Notes: generated by a model not told the origin, from the sequence alone. A stretch of DNA of 63,375 bases from Clostridium sp. MSJ-8 (GCF_018918325.1 NZ_JAHLQH010000017.1:1-63375); one strand, 5' to 3'. Positions 9,190-18,396 are shown, numbered from the stretch's first letter. A program made the numbers and translations.

Positions 9190-9305
9190 TATATTAGGTA
9201 TTTCTAAGATGGTGAAGAGGTGAAAATTCATTGATGCTATAAAGTAAGCAAAATCTTAAAATATAGCATTTAAACGGTATTTTCACCTTTTATTATTAGA
9301 AATAA
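9190..9305. repeat. Palindrome family copy 2 (divergent)
   Basis: Outer stem AGGTGAAAAT (9218-9227) with ATTTTCACCT (9279-9288), inner stem ATGCTATA (9234-9241) with TATAGCAT (9262-9269), and a 20-nt loop (9242-9261) beginning AAGTAAGCAAAA. The flanks TATTTCTAAGA and TTATTAGAAATA pair further out. The architecture equals the other copies while the stem sequences differ with pairing kept. The T-run after the outer stem suggests terminator activity for the upstream symporter gene; the right arm runs up to the ribosome binding site of the next gene. Confidence 0.6.
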
Positions 9306-9316
9306 AGGTGAAGAAG

Positions 9317-10300
9317 TTGGAAAAAAGAAAGGTTCAGAATTATAATTCAAGAAATATAAACAAAAGAAATGTTTCAAGGAACAAAAAAGCACAAATTATT
9401 AAACTTAAAAGAAAAAAAAGGAATAGAAATAGATTTCTATTTTCTATAATAATTATTATGGCTTTAGCAATAGGAATTAATAAGCTTCAAGACAATGTAT
9501 CAAATATACCTAGTATTACATCAGATGAAATTAATTTATTTATTGATGAAGCAGATAAACATTCGCAGGATAAAGCTCAACTTAATTGGAAGGAGTTAGC
9601 TGCTATAAATGCAGTACTTTCTACTGAAGATTTTAAAGTAATAGACGAAAATACTATAAGTGAAATATCTAATGCTATGTATATAGATGGTACTACAAAA
9701 AGAAGAAGCTTTAATGAAACACTAGATAAATTACTGCTTACTGATAAGCAAAAAGAGAAGGCAGAGGAAATACTTAATAGTTTAAAAAATGTTAGTTTAA
9801 GAGAAAAATATAATGGAAAAGATATATCTAAGGAAGAATTTATACATAATTTAACAGAACCTAGTAAGAGATGCTATGAAAAATATGGAGTTTTACCATC
9901 AATAGCAATAGGGCAAGCTATATTAGAATCTCAATGGGGAACATCAGAATTGGCGACTAAATACAATAACTATTATGGTATAAAAGCAGATAGTAGTTGG
10001 AATGGAGCAATATGTAATTATTCTACGAAGGAAAATTATGATGATGTAATAAAAGCTAACTTTAGAGCATATAATACTATTGAAGAATCAGTGCTTGATC
10101 TTGGCGCTTTTATCAATAATAATTCAAGATATAGGGAAAATGGCTTTTTCAATGGGGGAAATTATACAGAACAAGCAGAAGCTCTAGAAAGAGCTGGATA
10201 TGCAACACTAAAAGATGAAAACGGAACATTAATATACGCTGATTTATTAATACAGATAATAAGAGAAAATAATTTAATGGTATTAGATAGTGAAGTGTAA
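9317..10300 (+). CDS. Membrane-anchored glucosaminidase (peptidoglycan hydrolase)
   Basis: The product (about 327 residues) has a very basic cytoplasmic start, one membrane segment (FLFSIIIIMALAIGI), a helical linker and a C-terminal glucosaminidase domain of the FlgJ/LytG type. That domain is visible as LPSIAIGQAILESQWGTS, with the catalytic Glu in AILES, then YNNYYGIKAD and FRAYNTIEESVLDLGAFI. It should cut between N-acetylglucosamine and the next sugar in peptidoglycan, outside the membrane. TTG at 9317 is preferred since AAAGGTG lies six bases ahead; GTG at 9308 is the alternative. It runs into ndk 30 bp downstream. Confidence 0.85.
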   Translation: MEKRKVQNYNSRNINKRNVSRNKKAQIIKLKRKKRNRNRFLFSIIIIMALAIGINKLQDNVSNIPSITSDEINLFIDEADKHSQDKAQLNWKELAAINAVLSTEDFKVIDENTISEISNAMYIDGTTKRRSFNETLDKLLLTDKQKEKAEEILNSLKNVSLREKYNGKDISKEEFIHNLTEPSKRCYEKYGVLPSIAIGQAILESQWGTSELATKYNNYYGIKADSSWNGAICNYSTKENYDDVIKANFRAYNTIEESVLDLGAFINNNSRYRENGFFNGGNYTEQAEALERAGYATLKDENGTLIYADLLIQIIRENNLMVLDSEV

Positions 10301-10330
10301 TTAATAAGTAGTTAGATGGAGGGAATAATT

Positions 10331-10735
10331 ATGGAAAGATCCTTAGTATTAATTAAACCTGATGCAGTTGAGAGAAATTTAATAGGAAAGGTTATTTCTT
10401 ATTATGAAGAGGCTGGATTGAAGATAGCTAACATAAAGATGCTACAAGTTTCAAGAGAACTTGCTGAGAAGCATTATGAATGTCATAAAGGAAAGGAATT
10501 CTACGAGAAATTAATAAAATATATAACTAGAAGTCCTCTATGTGCTATGATAGTTGAAGGTGATGATGCAATAGAGCGTGTTAGAAAGATAAATGGTGCT
10601 ACTAGACCAGATGAGGCAGAGTACGGAACAATTAGAAGGGCTATAGGTATAGATGGTACTCAGAATAGTGTTCATTCTTCAGATTGTTTAGAAAACGCAA
10701 AAAAAGAAATAGAATTATGGTTCGGTGATGAATAA
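10331..10735 (+). CDS. ndk: Nucleoside diphosphate kinase
   Basis: A 134-residue cytosolic enzyme that moves the terminal phosphate from ATP to other (d)NDPs through a phosphohistidine. The start ERSLVLIKPDAVERNLIG is the family N-terminus. The active site reads NSVHSSDC with the catalytic His at 115; most relatives have HGSDS, so Gly-to-Ser and Ser-to-Cys changes are present, as in several clostridial homologues. TRPDEAEYGTIRR supplies the nucleotide contacts. ATG at 10331 follows GGAGGG at 8 bp; an earlier in-frame ATG overlaps this ribosome site and is rejected. Confidence 0.95.
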   Translation: MERSLVLIKPDAVERNLIGKVISYYEEAGLKIANIKMLQVSRELAEKHYECHKGKEFYEKLIKYITRSPLCAMIVEGDDAIERVRKINGATRPDEAEYGTIRRAIGIDGTQNSVHSSDCLENAKKEIELWFGDE

Positions 10736-10763
10736 CTTATAGTTAGATATTGAGTTTCTAATA

Positions 10764-10800
10764 AAAAAATTAAGGTGGCTAAATGCTACCTTAATTTTTT
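10764..10800. terminator. Bidirectional terminator; deletion form of the palindrome family
   Basis: A 16-bp stem (10764-10779 with 10785-10800, one G-T pair) closes the 5-nt loop TAAAT, with A-run and T-run on the two sides, between convergent ndk and potD. The stem is nearly the same as the outer stem of the palindromes at 54801 and 60641. The loop is exactly the joining sequence that follows that stem there, so the inner stem and 21-nt loop appear to be deleted. TTTCTAATAAAA just upstream also matches the family left arm. Confidence 0.85.
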
Positions 10801-10806
10801 GTGTTT

Positions 10807-11850
10807 TTATACTCCTGTTATTCTAGTCCATTCTTCATTATAGAATTCAAATATATCTTTTGGTAAATCCTTAAATACTTCACATTTATCTAATAATTTA
10901 CTTGATGGGTAAGATGCTTTTGTATCTTCATCAAGCAACTTATATGTTTCAGTATTAGGTGTATAATATCCTATATATTCTACATTTTGTAATGAATTTT
11001 CTGGATCTGTAAGGAAGTTAATTAATGCTTCAGCTCCTTCTTTGTTAGGTGCACCTTTTGGAATACACATTCCATCAAACCATTTGTTTGATCCTGATTC
11101 TGGTACTACATATTTTAGAGAAGGATCAGATTCCATTATATAAGCAGCATCTCCAGACCATACAGTGGCAAGAGCAGCTTCACCATTTAGCATTGCATCT
11201 TTAACTTCATCTACAAGCCATGCTCTAGATAATGCTTTTTGCTTAACTAGTTCATCAGCAGCTTGTGATATTTCAGATTTATCTGTAGAATTCATAGAAT
11301 AACCTAATCTCATAAGTGAAATTGAGAAGGCATCTCTAAGTGAGTTAAACATTATTATATTATCTTTATATTTTTTATCCCATAATATATCCCAATTAGT
11401 TATCTTTTCTTTTACTTGAGATGGATCATATATAATACCTATAGTTCCCCACATATATGGAACAGAATATTTATTATCTGGGTCATAAGATAGACCTTTA
11501 TAATCTTCACCTATATATTTATAATTTGGAATATTATCGAAGTTAATTTCTTCTAATAGATTTTCTGATATCATTTTTTCTATCATATAATCAGAAGGAA
11601 ACACCAAGTCATATTTTGTAGTTCCAGAAGTTACTTTAGAGTACATTATTTCATTAGTATCATAAGTGTTATATACTACTTTGTAACCAGTTTCATCTTC
11701 AAATTTTTCTAATAAATCTTCATCTATGTAATCTCCACAATTAAAAACATTTATTGTTTTGCTAGAATCTTTAGATGAACAGCCAATAATTGAAGTTGAG
11801 ATAATTAAAATTATAGATACAAGTGCAAGTAATTTTTTAAAAATTTTCAT
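10807..11850 (-). CDS. potD: Spermidine/putrescine ABC transporter, substrate-binding lipoprotein
   Basis: A 347-residue extracellular binding protein for polyamines. The signal peptide ends in SIIGC, a proper lipobox, so it is lipid-anchored. The mature part starts with the family stretch TINVFNCGDYIDEDLLEKFE and continues with YDLVFPSDYMIEKMI, VPYMWGTIGIIYD and GEAALATVWSGDAA, all typical of PotD. ATG at 11850 follows AGAGGTG at 8 bp. It overlaps the end of potC by 14 bp and is the last gene of the regulator-potABCD unit. Confidence 0.93.
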   Translation of the reverse strand: MKIFKKLLALVSIILIISTSIIGCSSKDSSKTINVFNCGDYIDEDLLEKFEDETGYKVVYNTYDTNEIMYSKVTSGTTKYDLVFPSDYMIEKMISENLLEEINFDNIPNYKYIGEDYKGLSYDPDNKYSVPYMWGTIGIIYDPSQVKEKITNWDILWDKKYKDNIIMFNSLRDAFSISLMRLGYSMNSTDKSEISQAADELVKQKALSRAWLVDEVKDAMLNGEAALATVWSGDAAYIMESDPSLKYVVPESGSNKWFDGMCIPKGAPNKEGAEALINFLTDPENSLQNVEYIGYYTPNTETYKLLDEDTKASYPSSKLLDKCEVFKDLPKDIFEFYNEEWTRITGV

Positions 11851-12640
11851 TGTTTTTATCACCTCTTATAAATGATTTGCCATTAGCAATAATTAATAGC
11901 AGAAGAACAACAATAAACATTATTGTTGATAATGCGTTTATTTCAGGTTTAATACCTCTTCTAGCCATAGAATATATTTCTATAGATAGATTAGAAACAC
12001 CAGGACCATTAGTAAAGAATGATATTACAAAATCATCTACAGACATTGTAAATGCCATTAGAAATCCAGAGATAATACCTGGTTTTATCTGAGGTAATAT
12101 TATTTTTCTTATAGTATAGAATTCAGTAGCACCTAAGTCGAGTGCTGCTTCTTCTACATTATCTGGCATTTGTTTTAGTTTAGGTAGCACTGATAATATA
12201 ACATAAGGTATGCTAAATGTTATATGAGCTAAAAGCATAGTAATAAAGCCAAATTCAAAATTAAAAAATATGAATAACGACATAAGTGCAATACCTGTAA
12301 CTATATCAGGATTAAGAACTGGTAAATAATTTATATTTAAAAGTATAGTTTTAAATGATCCTTTTTTTATTTTGTTAATTCCAATAGCTGTAAATGTTCC
12401 TACTATAGTTGAAATAACAGAAGATATAACTGCTATTAATATAGTATAATAAAGGGCATTCATTAATCTATTATTTTGAAAAAGACTAGAATACCATTTT
12501 AATGAAAATCCACCCCAATGAGACATAGACTTAGAATTATTAAAGGAAAATATCATTAATGTTACAATTGGTGCATATAAAAATATAAATATAAGAATCA
12601 AATAGAATCTTTTAATGAAGTTTTCTAATTTGCTTAACAT
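11837..12640 (-). CDS. potC: Spermidine/putrescine ABC transporter permease PotC
   Basis: A 267-residue permease with six hydrophobic segments. The cytoplasmic EAA-type coupling loop reads EEAALDLGATEFYTIRKIILP and contacts the ATPase. FSFNNSKSMSHWGGFSLKWY after the first segment is typical of PotC. It overlaps potB by 7 bp and potD by 14 bp, which points to translational coupling. Together with PotB it forms the membrane channel for polyamine import. Confidence 0.92.
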   Translation of the reverse strand: MLSKLENFIKRFYLILIFIFLYAPIVTLMIFSFNNSKSMSHWGGFSLKWYSSLFQNNRLMNALYYTILIAVISSVISTIVGTFTAIGINKIKKGSFKTILLNINYLPVLNPDIVTGIALMSLFIFFNFEFGFITMLLAHITFSIPYVILSVLPKLKQMPDNVEEAALDLGATEFYTIRKIILPQIKPGIISGFLMAFTMSVDDFVISFFTNGPGVSNLSIEIYSMARRGIKPEINALSTIMFIVVLLLLIIANGKSFIRGDKNNENF

Positions 12641-13476
12641 ATACCACCAGCACCTCCTTCTTTATCTGTTCCTCCAAATCTATTCATTATAGCCATAGAT
12701 ATAAGTATTATAATCATCATTATTATTGATATAGCTGAACCAAAGTTCTTATTACCCATAGTTATAAATTGTTGTTCTATTAAGTTACCTAGAAGCATAT
12801 ATTGTCCGCCACCTAATAAGCTAGATATAACAAATGTTGACACAGCAGGCATAAATACCATTGTAATTCCTGACATTACACCTGGTAGACTTAATGGGAA
12901 AATTATTTTCTTAAAAACTGTAAATCTAGTAGCACCTAAATCTTTTGCAGCATTTATAAGATCATGGTCCATCTTTGATAATATTGTATATATAGGTAGA
13001 ATCATAAATGGTAAAAAATTATATATCATACCTAACAGTACAGCTCCATCATTGTATAAAAAGGATATAGGTCCTATTCCAAAGTTAGATAAAAAGCTGT
13101 TTATTATTCCGTTTTTACCTAGTATAGGTAGCCAAGCATATGTTCTAAGTAGAAAGTTCATCCACATAGGAAGAATGAATAACATAACCAAAAGAGATCC
13201 TCTATTAGGAGCCATTTTAGATATAATATATGCTACAGGATATCCTATAAGTAAACATAAAAATGTAGAAATAGCTGCAATAATAAGTGAACGTGTAAAT
13301 ATATTTAAATATTGTTTCGAAAATAATCTGTGAAAATTATCTAACGAAAAGCTATAACCTGTACCATTAGAAGTAGTAAAACTATAAAATAATACAATTA
13401 TTAAAGGTATTATTATAAATATTATGCTCCATACAGTGTATGGATAAGATGCATATGCTGAATGTTTTTTATTCAT
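12634..13476 (-). CDS. potB: Spermidine/putrescine ABC transporter permease PotB
   Basis: A 280-residue inner-membrane permease, partner of PotC. Six hydrophobic helices are visible. The first extracytoplasmic loop has [38 protein letters not shown] follows later, and the coupling loop is [20 protein letters not shown]. It overlaps potA by 8 bp and potC by 7 bp. Confidence 0.92.
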   Translation of the reverse strand: MNKKHSAYASYPYTVWSIIFIIIPLIIVLFYSFTTSNGTGYSFSLDNFHRLFSKQYLNIFTRSLIIAAISTFLCLLIGYPVAYIISKMAPNRGSLLVMLFILPMWMNFLLRTYAWLPILGKNGIINSFLSNFGIGPISFLYNDGAVLLGMIYNFLPFMILPIYTILSKMDHDLINAAKDLGATRFTVFKKIIFPLSLPGVMSGITMVFMPAVSTFVISSLLGGGQYMLLGNLIEQQFITMGNKNFGSAISIIMMIIILISMAIMNRFGGTDKEGGAGGIC

Positions 13477-14518
13477 TGTCTGCCACCTTTCTCATAATAT
13501 GAATATCTTCTGGATAAATTCCTAGTCCTATGATATTTCCAACTTCAACATGTTTTGTGTTATGCAATATCCAAGTTCTATCATTCTCTATGACTTCTAT
13601 TTCATAATGAACTCCTTTGAATATTACAGAATTTACTTTGCCAATTAGTTTTGATTCTTCAGGAGAAAGAATTTTTATATCTTCTGGTCGTATAACTACA
13701 TCAATATTTTCATTTGTTTGAAAACCTTTATCTACACATTCAAATTCAGTATCTGCAAAATAAACTTTAAAATCTTCGAGCATTATACCATCTAGTATAT
13801 TACTTTCTCCAATAAAATTAGCAACAAAAGCATTAGCAGGCTCATTATAGATATCTTCAGGAGTTCCCATTTGTTGAATCTTTCCTTTATTCATAACTAT
13901 TATAGTGTCTGACATAGTTAGTGCTTCTTCTTGGTCATGTGTTACAAATATAAATGTTATTCCTAAACGCTTTTGAATTTTTTTAAGTTCTAATTGCATC
14001 TCATGACGAAGCTTAAGATCTAGTGCACCTAAAGGCTCATCTAATAATAAAACTTTAGGCTCGTTAACTAATGCACGGGCAATAGCTACTCTTTGTTGTT
14101 GACCACCACTTAGAGAAGGGATTTTTCTCTTCTCAAAACCAGATAAAGATACTAATTTAAGCATTTCAGTAACTTTATTCTTTATGTCTGTTTCAGGAAG
14201 CTTCTTAACTCTAAGACCAAAAGCAATGTTCTCATATACATTCATATGAGGGAATAATGCGTACTTCTGAAAAACAGTATTAAGAGGTCTTTTGTTAGGT
14301 GGCATGTTAGTTATGTCCACGTTATTAAAGAAGACAGTACCATCATCAGCAGATTCGAAACCAGCTATTATCTTAAGGGTAGTGGTTTTACCACAACCTG
14401 AAGGTCCTAATAAAGTTAAAAATTCATTTTCTTTTATATCTAGAGACAAATTGTCTAATATTATATTGTCACCAAATGATTTTTTTATTCCGTTAAGTTT
14501 TATAATAGTTTCATTCAT
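13469..14518 (-). CDS. potA: Spermidine/putrescine ABC transporter ATPase
   Basis: A 349-residue ABC ATPase. Walker A is GPSGCGKT (38-45), the signature motif LSGGQ (136-140) and Walker B LLLDEP (157-162), followed by the switch His in [13 protein letters not shown]. The C-terminal 110 residues form the TOBE-type regulatory domain seen in PotA. ATG at 14518 follows AAGGAG at 8 bp; TTG at 14521 is the alternative. The protein drives PotB/PotC, loaded by PotD. Confidence 0.94.
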   Translation of the reverse strand: MNETIIKLNGIKKSFGDNIILDNLSLDIKENEFLTLLGPSGCGKTTTLKIIAGFESADDGTVFFNNVDITNMPPNKRPLNTVFQKYALFPHMNVYENIAFGLRVKKLPETDIKNKVTEMLKLVSLSGFEKRKIPSLSGGQQQRVAIARALVNEPKVLLLDEPLGALDLKLRHEMQLELKKIQKRLGITFIFVTHDQEEALTMSDTIIVMNKGKIQQMGTPEDIYNEPANAFVANFIGESNILDGIMLEDFKVYFADTEFECVDKGFQTNENIDVVIRPEDIKILSPEESKLIGKVNSVIFKGVHYEIEVIENDRTWILHNTKHVEVGNIIGLGIYPEDIHIMRKVADNE

Positions 14519-14543
14519 CAACAGGACTCCTTTTTAAATAATA

Positions 14544-15083
14544 TTAAAACGATGGTGGGCTGCTAACCCATATAACTTTTGCAGTACTTTTTCCAGCATT
14601 AGCAATGTAATGATTCTCCTTAGGTTTAAAATAGAAACTCTCACCTTTTTTTACTTTATGCAGTTTATCACCTAAGTGAAGAATAATAGAACCAGATAAC
14701 ACATATCCAAACTCTTCACCTTCATGAGGAGTTTCTTCAGCATATCTTCCGTTAGGTTCTAACGTAAGGAGAATTGGTTCCATACTATTTTTTTGTGAAT
14801 TTGGAACTAACCACATACAATTGAATTTAAGTTCGTTATTGTCTTTAGTAAACATATCTTCATGTGTGAAGACAATTTTCTCATCTGTCTTGTCACTGAA
14901 GAATTCCATAAGATTTGTCCCTAATATTTCTAAAATATCTATTAATGTAGCGATAGAAGGAGAAGTTAAGTCGTTCTCTATCTGCGAAATAAAACCTTTA
15001 GATAATTCACATCTGTTAGCTAATTCTTCTTGGGTTAAGTTTTTCTCTATTCTAAGACTACGAATTTTATTACCTATTTCCAA
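14544..15083 (-). CDS. XRE-cupin transcriptional regulator, likely of potABCD
   Basis: A 179-residue regulator with an N-terminal helix-turn-helix (NLTQEELANRCELSKGFISQ, about residues 15-35) and a C-terminal cupin domain (about 105-175, with HEGEEFGYVLSG and YFKPKENHYI). This is the PuuR-like type that senses small molecules such as polyamines and represses its own operon. It lies 25 bp upstream of potA on the same strand, an arrangement seen repeatedly in Firmicutes, so it is probably the first gene of the transport operon. The ligand is inferred from this context. The region upstream (15084-15300) is very AT-rich and holds the divergent promoters. Confidence 0.88.
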   Translation of the reverse strand: MEIGNKIRSLRIEKNLTQEELANRCELSKGFISQIENDLTSPSIATLIDILEILGTNLMEFFSDKTDEKIVFTHEDMFTKDNNELKFNCMWLVPNSQKNSMEPILLTLEPNGRYAEETPHEGEEFGYVLSGSIILHLGDKLHKVKKGESFYFKPKENHYIANAGKSTAKVIWVSSPPSF

Positions 15084-15304
15084 TATTTCACCGTCTTTCT
15101 ACATAATGTTTAGTAAAATAATACTAAACTCTAAGTTTAAAATTACTAAACAAACAAATGTATTATATACTAGAAATTATATATAAATCAATATAAAATA
15201 AAAAAATAATAAAAAAAATAATGATAAGATTAGAAATAATATTGATAATGAATAATAAATATGAGATATTATAAGGTATAAAACAAAGATATGTAGGTGT
15301 AAAA

Positions 15305-16384
15305 ATGGTTAATGATAAGATAAATTATAGGAGAAATGGTAAGAAAATATATATAAAGCAGCCAGAATTGAGTGAAATGGAGTTTGTATCTAAGCTATGG
15401 AGTGATGAGGATACTATGAGAGATATAGGTGGAGTTTATGATATATCAGAAGAGAAGTGGGAGAGGTTCTACAATAGTATGATAAAGGCAGAGGATAAAA
15501 AGAACTTCTATTGCTTGATATATACAGTAGATGAAGATAAACCTGTAGGAGAGGTAAGTTTTCATGGATACGATTGTGTTACTAAGAGTGCTAGATTTAA
15601 TATAAAGATATTATATAGTGAACGTAGGAAGGGGTATGGTGAAGAGGCTTTTAACTTGTTATTAGAATATTATTTCTTTGAATTTGGGGGTAGAATGGTT
15701 ATAGATAATGTAACTACAAGAGAAGGATTTAACTTAGTAAAGAAATTTGGTTTTGAAGTTACTGGTCAATATAATGAAGAAATTGGTATTAGGTTAACTA
15801 AGGAGAACTTTTCACATAAAGTTATTACAGAAGAAAAAAAAGTAGGAATATTTGTATATGACAATATGGAATTATTTGATTATGCGTTAGTAGAGAAGAT
15901 ACTAACAATTGCTAATGAGATTAATGGTAAAAAGATATTTGATATAAGTAATATATCTATAAATTCCAAGATAAATATAGATTCAAATGTTGTTTTATAT
16001 AATAATGTGGACAAAAAGCAATGGGATATAATTATTCTACCAGGTAGTAAGTGTATAGTAGATTCAGAACTTAATAGTAGCTATATACAAGACAATATCA
16101 GATCAAGTGAATATATATGTGCACAAGGAAAGGCTATAAAGTTTCTTATTGCAAGTAACGTATTAGAAGGAATATTTGTACCAAAAAATCAAGTGGATGA
16201 TGAAGATTCTAAATATATACCTACAAGAAGATTAATAGATAAGCCATTTGTTGACAATGGGAAGGTTATGTTGAGTAGTAATATAATGGGGCAAATGGAA
16301 TTGATGTTAAGATTAGTAGACAAAATAGGTGGTATTAAATTGGCTAAGGATGTAGGAAAAGCTATAGGTGTAAATTATGAATAG
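15305..16384 (+). CDS. GNAT acetyltransferase fused to a DJ-1/PfpI-like domain
   Basis: A 359-residue two-domain protein. Residues 1-175 are a GNAT fold close to the RimJ/RimL group: KQPELSEMEFVSKLWSDE at the start and the acetyl-CoA loop RRKGYGEEAF. Residues about 180-355 begin VGIFVYDNMELFDYALVEKI, the first strand and helix of the DJ-1/PfpI fold, and continue with IIILPGSKCIVD. At the nucleophile elbow, where active members have a Cys (as in AICHGP), the aligned residue is Gly in YICAQGKAIKFL; a Cys (272) sits three residues earlier. So the second half is probably a binding rather than a catalytic domain. The acetyl acceptor is unknown. The gene is single, divergent from the pot regulator. 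Confidence 0.7.
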   Translation: MVNDKINYRRNGKKIYIKQPELSEMEFVSKLWSDEDTMRDIGGVYDISEEKWERFYNSMIKAEDKKNFYCLIYTVDEDKPVGEVSFHGYDCVTKSARFNIKILYSERRKGYGEEAFNLLLEYYFFEFGGRMVIDNVTTREGFNLVKKFGFEVTGQYNEEIGIRLTKENFSHKVITEEKKVGIFVYDNMELFDYALVEKILTIANEINGKKIFDISNISINSKINIDSNVVLYNNVDKKQWDIIILPGSKCIVDSELNSSYIQDNIRSSEYICAQGKAIKFLIASNVLEGIFVPKNQVDDEDSKYIPTRRLIDKPFVDNGKVMLSSNIMGQMELMLRLVDKIGGIKLAKDVGKAIGVNYE

Positions 16385-16465
16385 CTTTAAATAATCATAA
16401 GTTTAGTGTAAAATATAACTTAAGAGAGTTTTTAATTAAAATAATTTTTTACCATGGAGGTTTTT

Positions 16466-17296
16466 ATGCAAAAGAAATTAAACGGAAAAATATTAATATG
16501 TACCGTTGCAATTTTAATTGTTTTAATAGTAGTAGCTATTCTCATATTTGATAAAAAAATAAAAAAAGAAATAAATATAGCTAAAGATTTTATACAAGTG
16601 TTATATGATAATGATATGGTTAGCAAAGATAAAAAAATTGAGGATATAAATTTCGATATAAGTAAACAAAGTGATGGAGATAATGACTATTATTCTATAA
16701 CATCAAAAGATTTTGGAGTAGATTTAAACGAAAAAGGCAAGGTAATAGGATTTAATTATAATAGAAATAATCCTATTGGAGAAAAAATAGATGCAGATGT
16801 AGCTAGAGAGACTGCAGAAAAATATGTATCTATATTGGTTAATGGTGATTATAAGTTTAAGGAAGAAGAAAAGCAAGAAGGTAATGTAACATATTATAGT
16901 TATGTTTTCACTAAATATAAAGGTGGCTTCCCATTTTATAGCGATCAAATAGTAATACAAATAGATAAGTATACTGGATATTTAACAAGATATACTAATG
17001 TTGAATCTCAAAAAAGTCCAGAAAAGATAGTGATAAATGTAGAAAAAAATATTGCAGAAGCTACAGCATTAGAATCGTTTAATAAGTTAAATAATGATGG
17101 TGTTGTTCAAGAAGGAGAAACATTTACAGCATTTTGTGATAATGAGGACAAGACTAAGACAGAATTAAGCTATGTTGTTTCTATAGTAGGAAAAGATATG
17201 TCAGATAAAGAAGTAAAAATGAAGGTATTTGTTTCTACTAAATCTGGTAAAGTAATTAATACAATAAAAGATAATGTTAGTACTGCAACATCATAA
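16466..17296 (+). CDS. Membrane-anchored protein with PepSY/YcdB-like repeats
   Basis: A 276-residue protein with one N-terminal membrane helix (ILICTVAILIVLIVVAILIF) and an extracytoplasmic part. Two regions look like PepSY/YcdB-type modules: ADVARETAEKYVSILVNGDY with IQIDKYTGYLTRYTNV, and KNIAEATALESFNKL with VSTKSGKVINTI. Such modules occur in proteins that inhibit or chaperone secreted proteases and wall enzymes; this is a fold-level inference only. ATG at 16466 follows GGAGG; the in-frame ATG at 16454 overlaps this site and is rejected. The repeat block begins right after the stop codon. Confidence 0.6.
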   Translation: MQKKLNGKILICTVAILIVLIVVAILIFDKKIKKEINIAKDFIQVLYDNDMVSKDKKIEDINFDISKQSDGDNDYYSITSKDFGVDLNEKGKVIGFNYNRNNPIGEKIDADVARETAEKYVSILVNGDYKFKEEEKQEGNVTYYSYVFTKYKGGFPFYSDQIVIQIDKYTGYLTRYTNVESQKSPEKIVINVEKNIAEATALESFNKLNNDGVVQEGETFTAFCDNEDKTKTELSYVVSIVGKDMSDKEVKMKVFVSTKSGKVINTIKDNVSTATS

Positions 17297-17482
17297 AATA
17301 ACTTATGTTTCACAATAATTAATATCAAAATTATATGTTCTAAGTAAATAAGATAATATGAAAATCCAATGTTATTTAGTATAATAAAAATTATGTTTTC
17401 TAATGATTAGTATCAAATATTATATGTTTTCATAAATAGCATAATTAAGAATTTCTGAAAAATTATTGAAATATTAATTGTT

Positions 17483-17735
17483 AGATAACTTATATTTTAC
17501 AATAATTAATATCAAAATTATATGTTTAAGTAAATAATATAATATCATTAAGTATTTACTAATATAATAAAAAAGAGTAAAGATCCCTAAATACTATAAA
17601 CTCACTAAAGCTCAAACAGTATAGTATTTTTAACGGGATCTTTACTTTTTTATTATAAGAAATACTAAATTCTATTATAGATAATTTACTTAAATCAATA
17701 ATTTGATATTAATTAACTTAAAAGATAAGTAATCC
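17483..17735. repeat. Palindrome family copy 3 (type I)
   Basis: A 253-nt imperfect palindrome. Core: outer stem GTAAAGATCCC (17577-17587) with GGGATCTTTAC (17635-17645), extended by A/T runs; inner stem AAATACTATA (17589-17598) with TATAGTATTT (17620-17629); 21-nt loop 17599-17619 reading AACTCACTAAAGC then TCAAACAG. The arms, about 100 nt each, still pair at roughly four positions in five. Pairing resumes further out (GAATTTCTGAAAAATTATTG from 17450 against CAATAATTTTTTAAAGTAAG). The T-run after the core makes it a plausible terminator for the gene ending at 17296. Confidence 0.8.
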
Positions 17736-17832
17736 AAAAAATATATTCAATAATTTTTTAAAGTAAGAATTACTGAAGACTTAAGATACTTGTTAATAAT
17801 ATAGATATATTAAAAATCACCATAACGCGTAA

Positions 17833-17989
17833 ATAATTAAAATATAATAAGCTTAGTGGAAGTAACCATTACTGTTAAGGTTAGAATTATAGGTAGATAT
17901 AGAATAATATAACCATGAAGAATTAAAAATTAGTATGAGCAATATGGAACAATCGGTTACTGAAACTAATGCTATTATATTTTAATTAT
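17833..17989. mobile_element. MITE-1, copy a (157 bp)
   Basis: A non-coding element with imperfect terminal inverted repeats of about 35 bp. The left end is ATAATTAAAATATAATAAG...AGTAACC (17833-17867); the right end is GGTTACTGAAACTAATGC...TTTTAATTAT (17955-17989). The interior has no convincing frame. A target duplication is not obvious. It lies at the end of the linker that follows palindrome copy 3, the same arrangement as at 18235 and 55149. Confidence 0.7.
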
Positions 17990-18234
17990 CAATATTTATT
18001 CAAAGCAATAATATTGATACTAAAAAAGAAAATCATAATATTAACATTATCAAATAACATTGGATTTTTCATCATAATAATATTATTTTACTTAAATCAA
18101 TAATTTGATATTAATTAACTTAAAAAATAAGTAATCAAAAAATATATTAGCTAATTTTTTAAAAGTAAGAATTACTGAAGACTTAAGATACTTGTTAATA
18201 ATATAGATATATTAAAAATCACCATAACGCTTAA

Positions 18235-18390
18235 ATAATTAAAATATAATAAGCTTAGTGGAAGTAACCATTATTGTTAGGGTTAGATTATAAGTAGATA
18301 TAGAATAATATAACCATGAAGAATTAAATATTAGTATAAATAATATGGAACAATAGGTTACTGCAACTAATGCTATTATATTTTAATTAT
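18235..18390. mobile_element. MITE-1, copy b (156 bp)
   Basis: Same ends as copy a (18235-18269 and about 18357-18390), with scattered point differences inside. It stops 6 bp from the stop codon of the minus-strand symporter gene. Confidence 0.7.
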
Positions 18391-18396
18391 CAATAC

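Larger units (their letters stand above)
17298..18134. repeat. Nested interspersed palindromes, 0.84 kb without genes
   Basis: Reading inwards, three left arms occur: CAATAATTAATATCAAAATTATATG from 17313 (split here by family alignment), AATCCAATGTTATTTA at 17364-17379, and ATTAGTATCAAATATTATATG from 17405. Their partners come in reverse order on the right: CAATAATATTGATACTAA near 18006, AAATAACATTGGATT at 18053-18067, and TTTGATATTAATTAACTT near 18107. Between them lies another complete unit: palindrome copy 17483-17735, linker and MITE-1 at 17833-17989. So one unit sits inside another. No open frame with a ribosome binding site is visible on either strand. Confidence 0.7.

Noticed and set aside
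17448..17464. CodY-box-like sequence (AATTTCTGAAAAATT)
   Set aside because: It is part of the repeat arm and recurs in paired form there; it is downstream of genes and not at a promoter.
17298..18390. CRISPR array
   Set aside because: The repeats are long, imperfect, nested and inverted, with no short regular repeat-spacer spacing and no cas genes.
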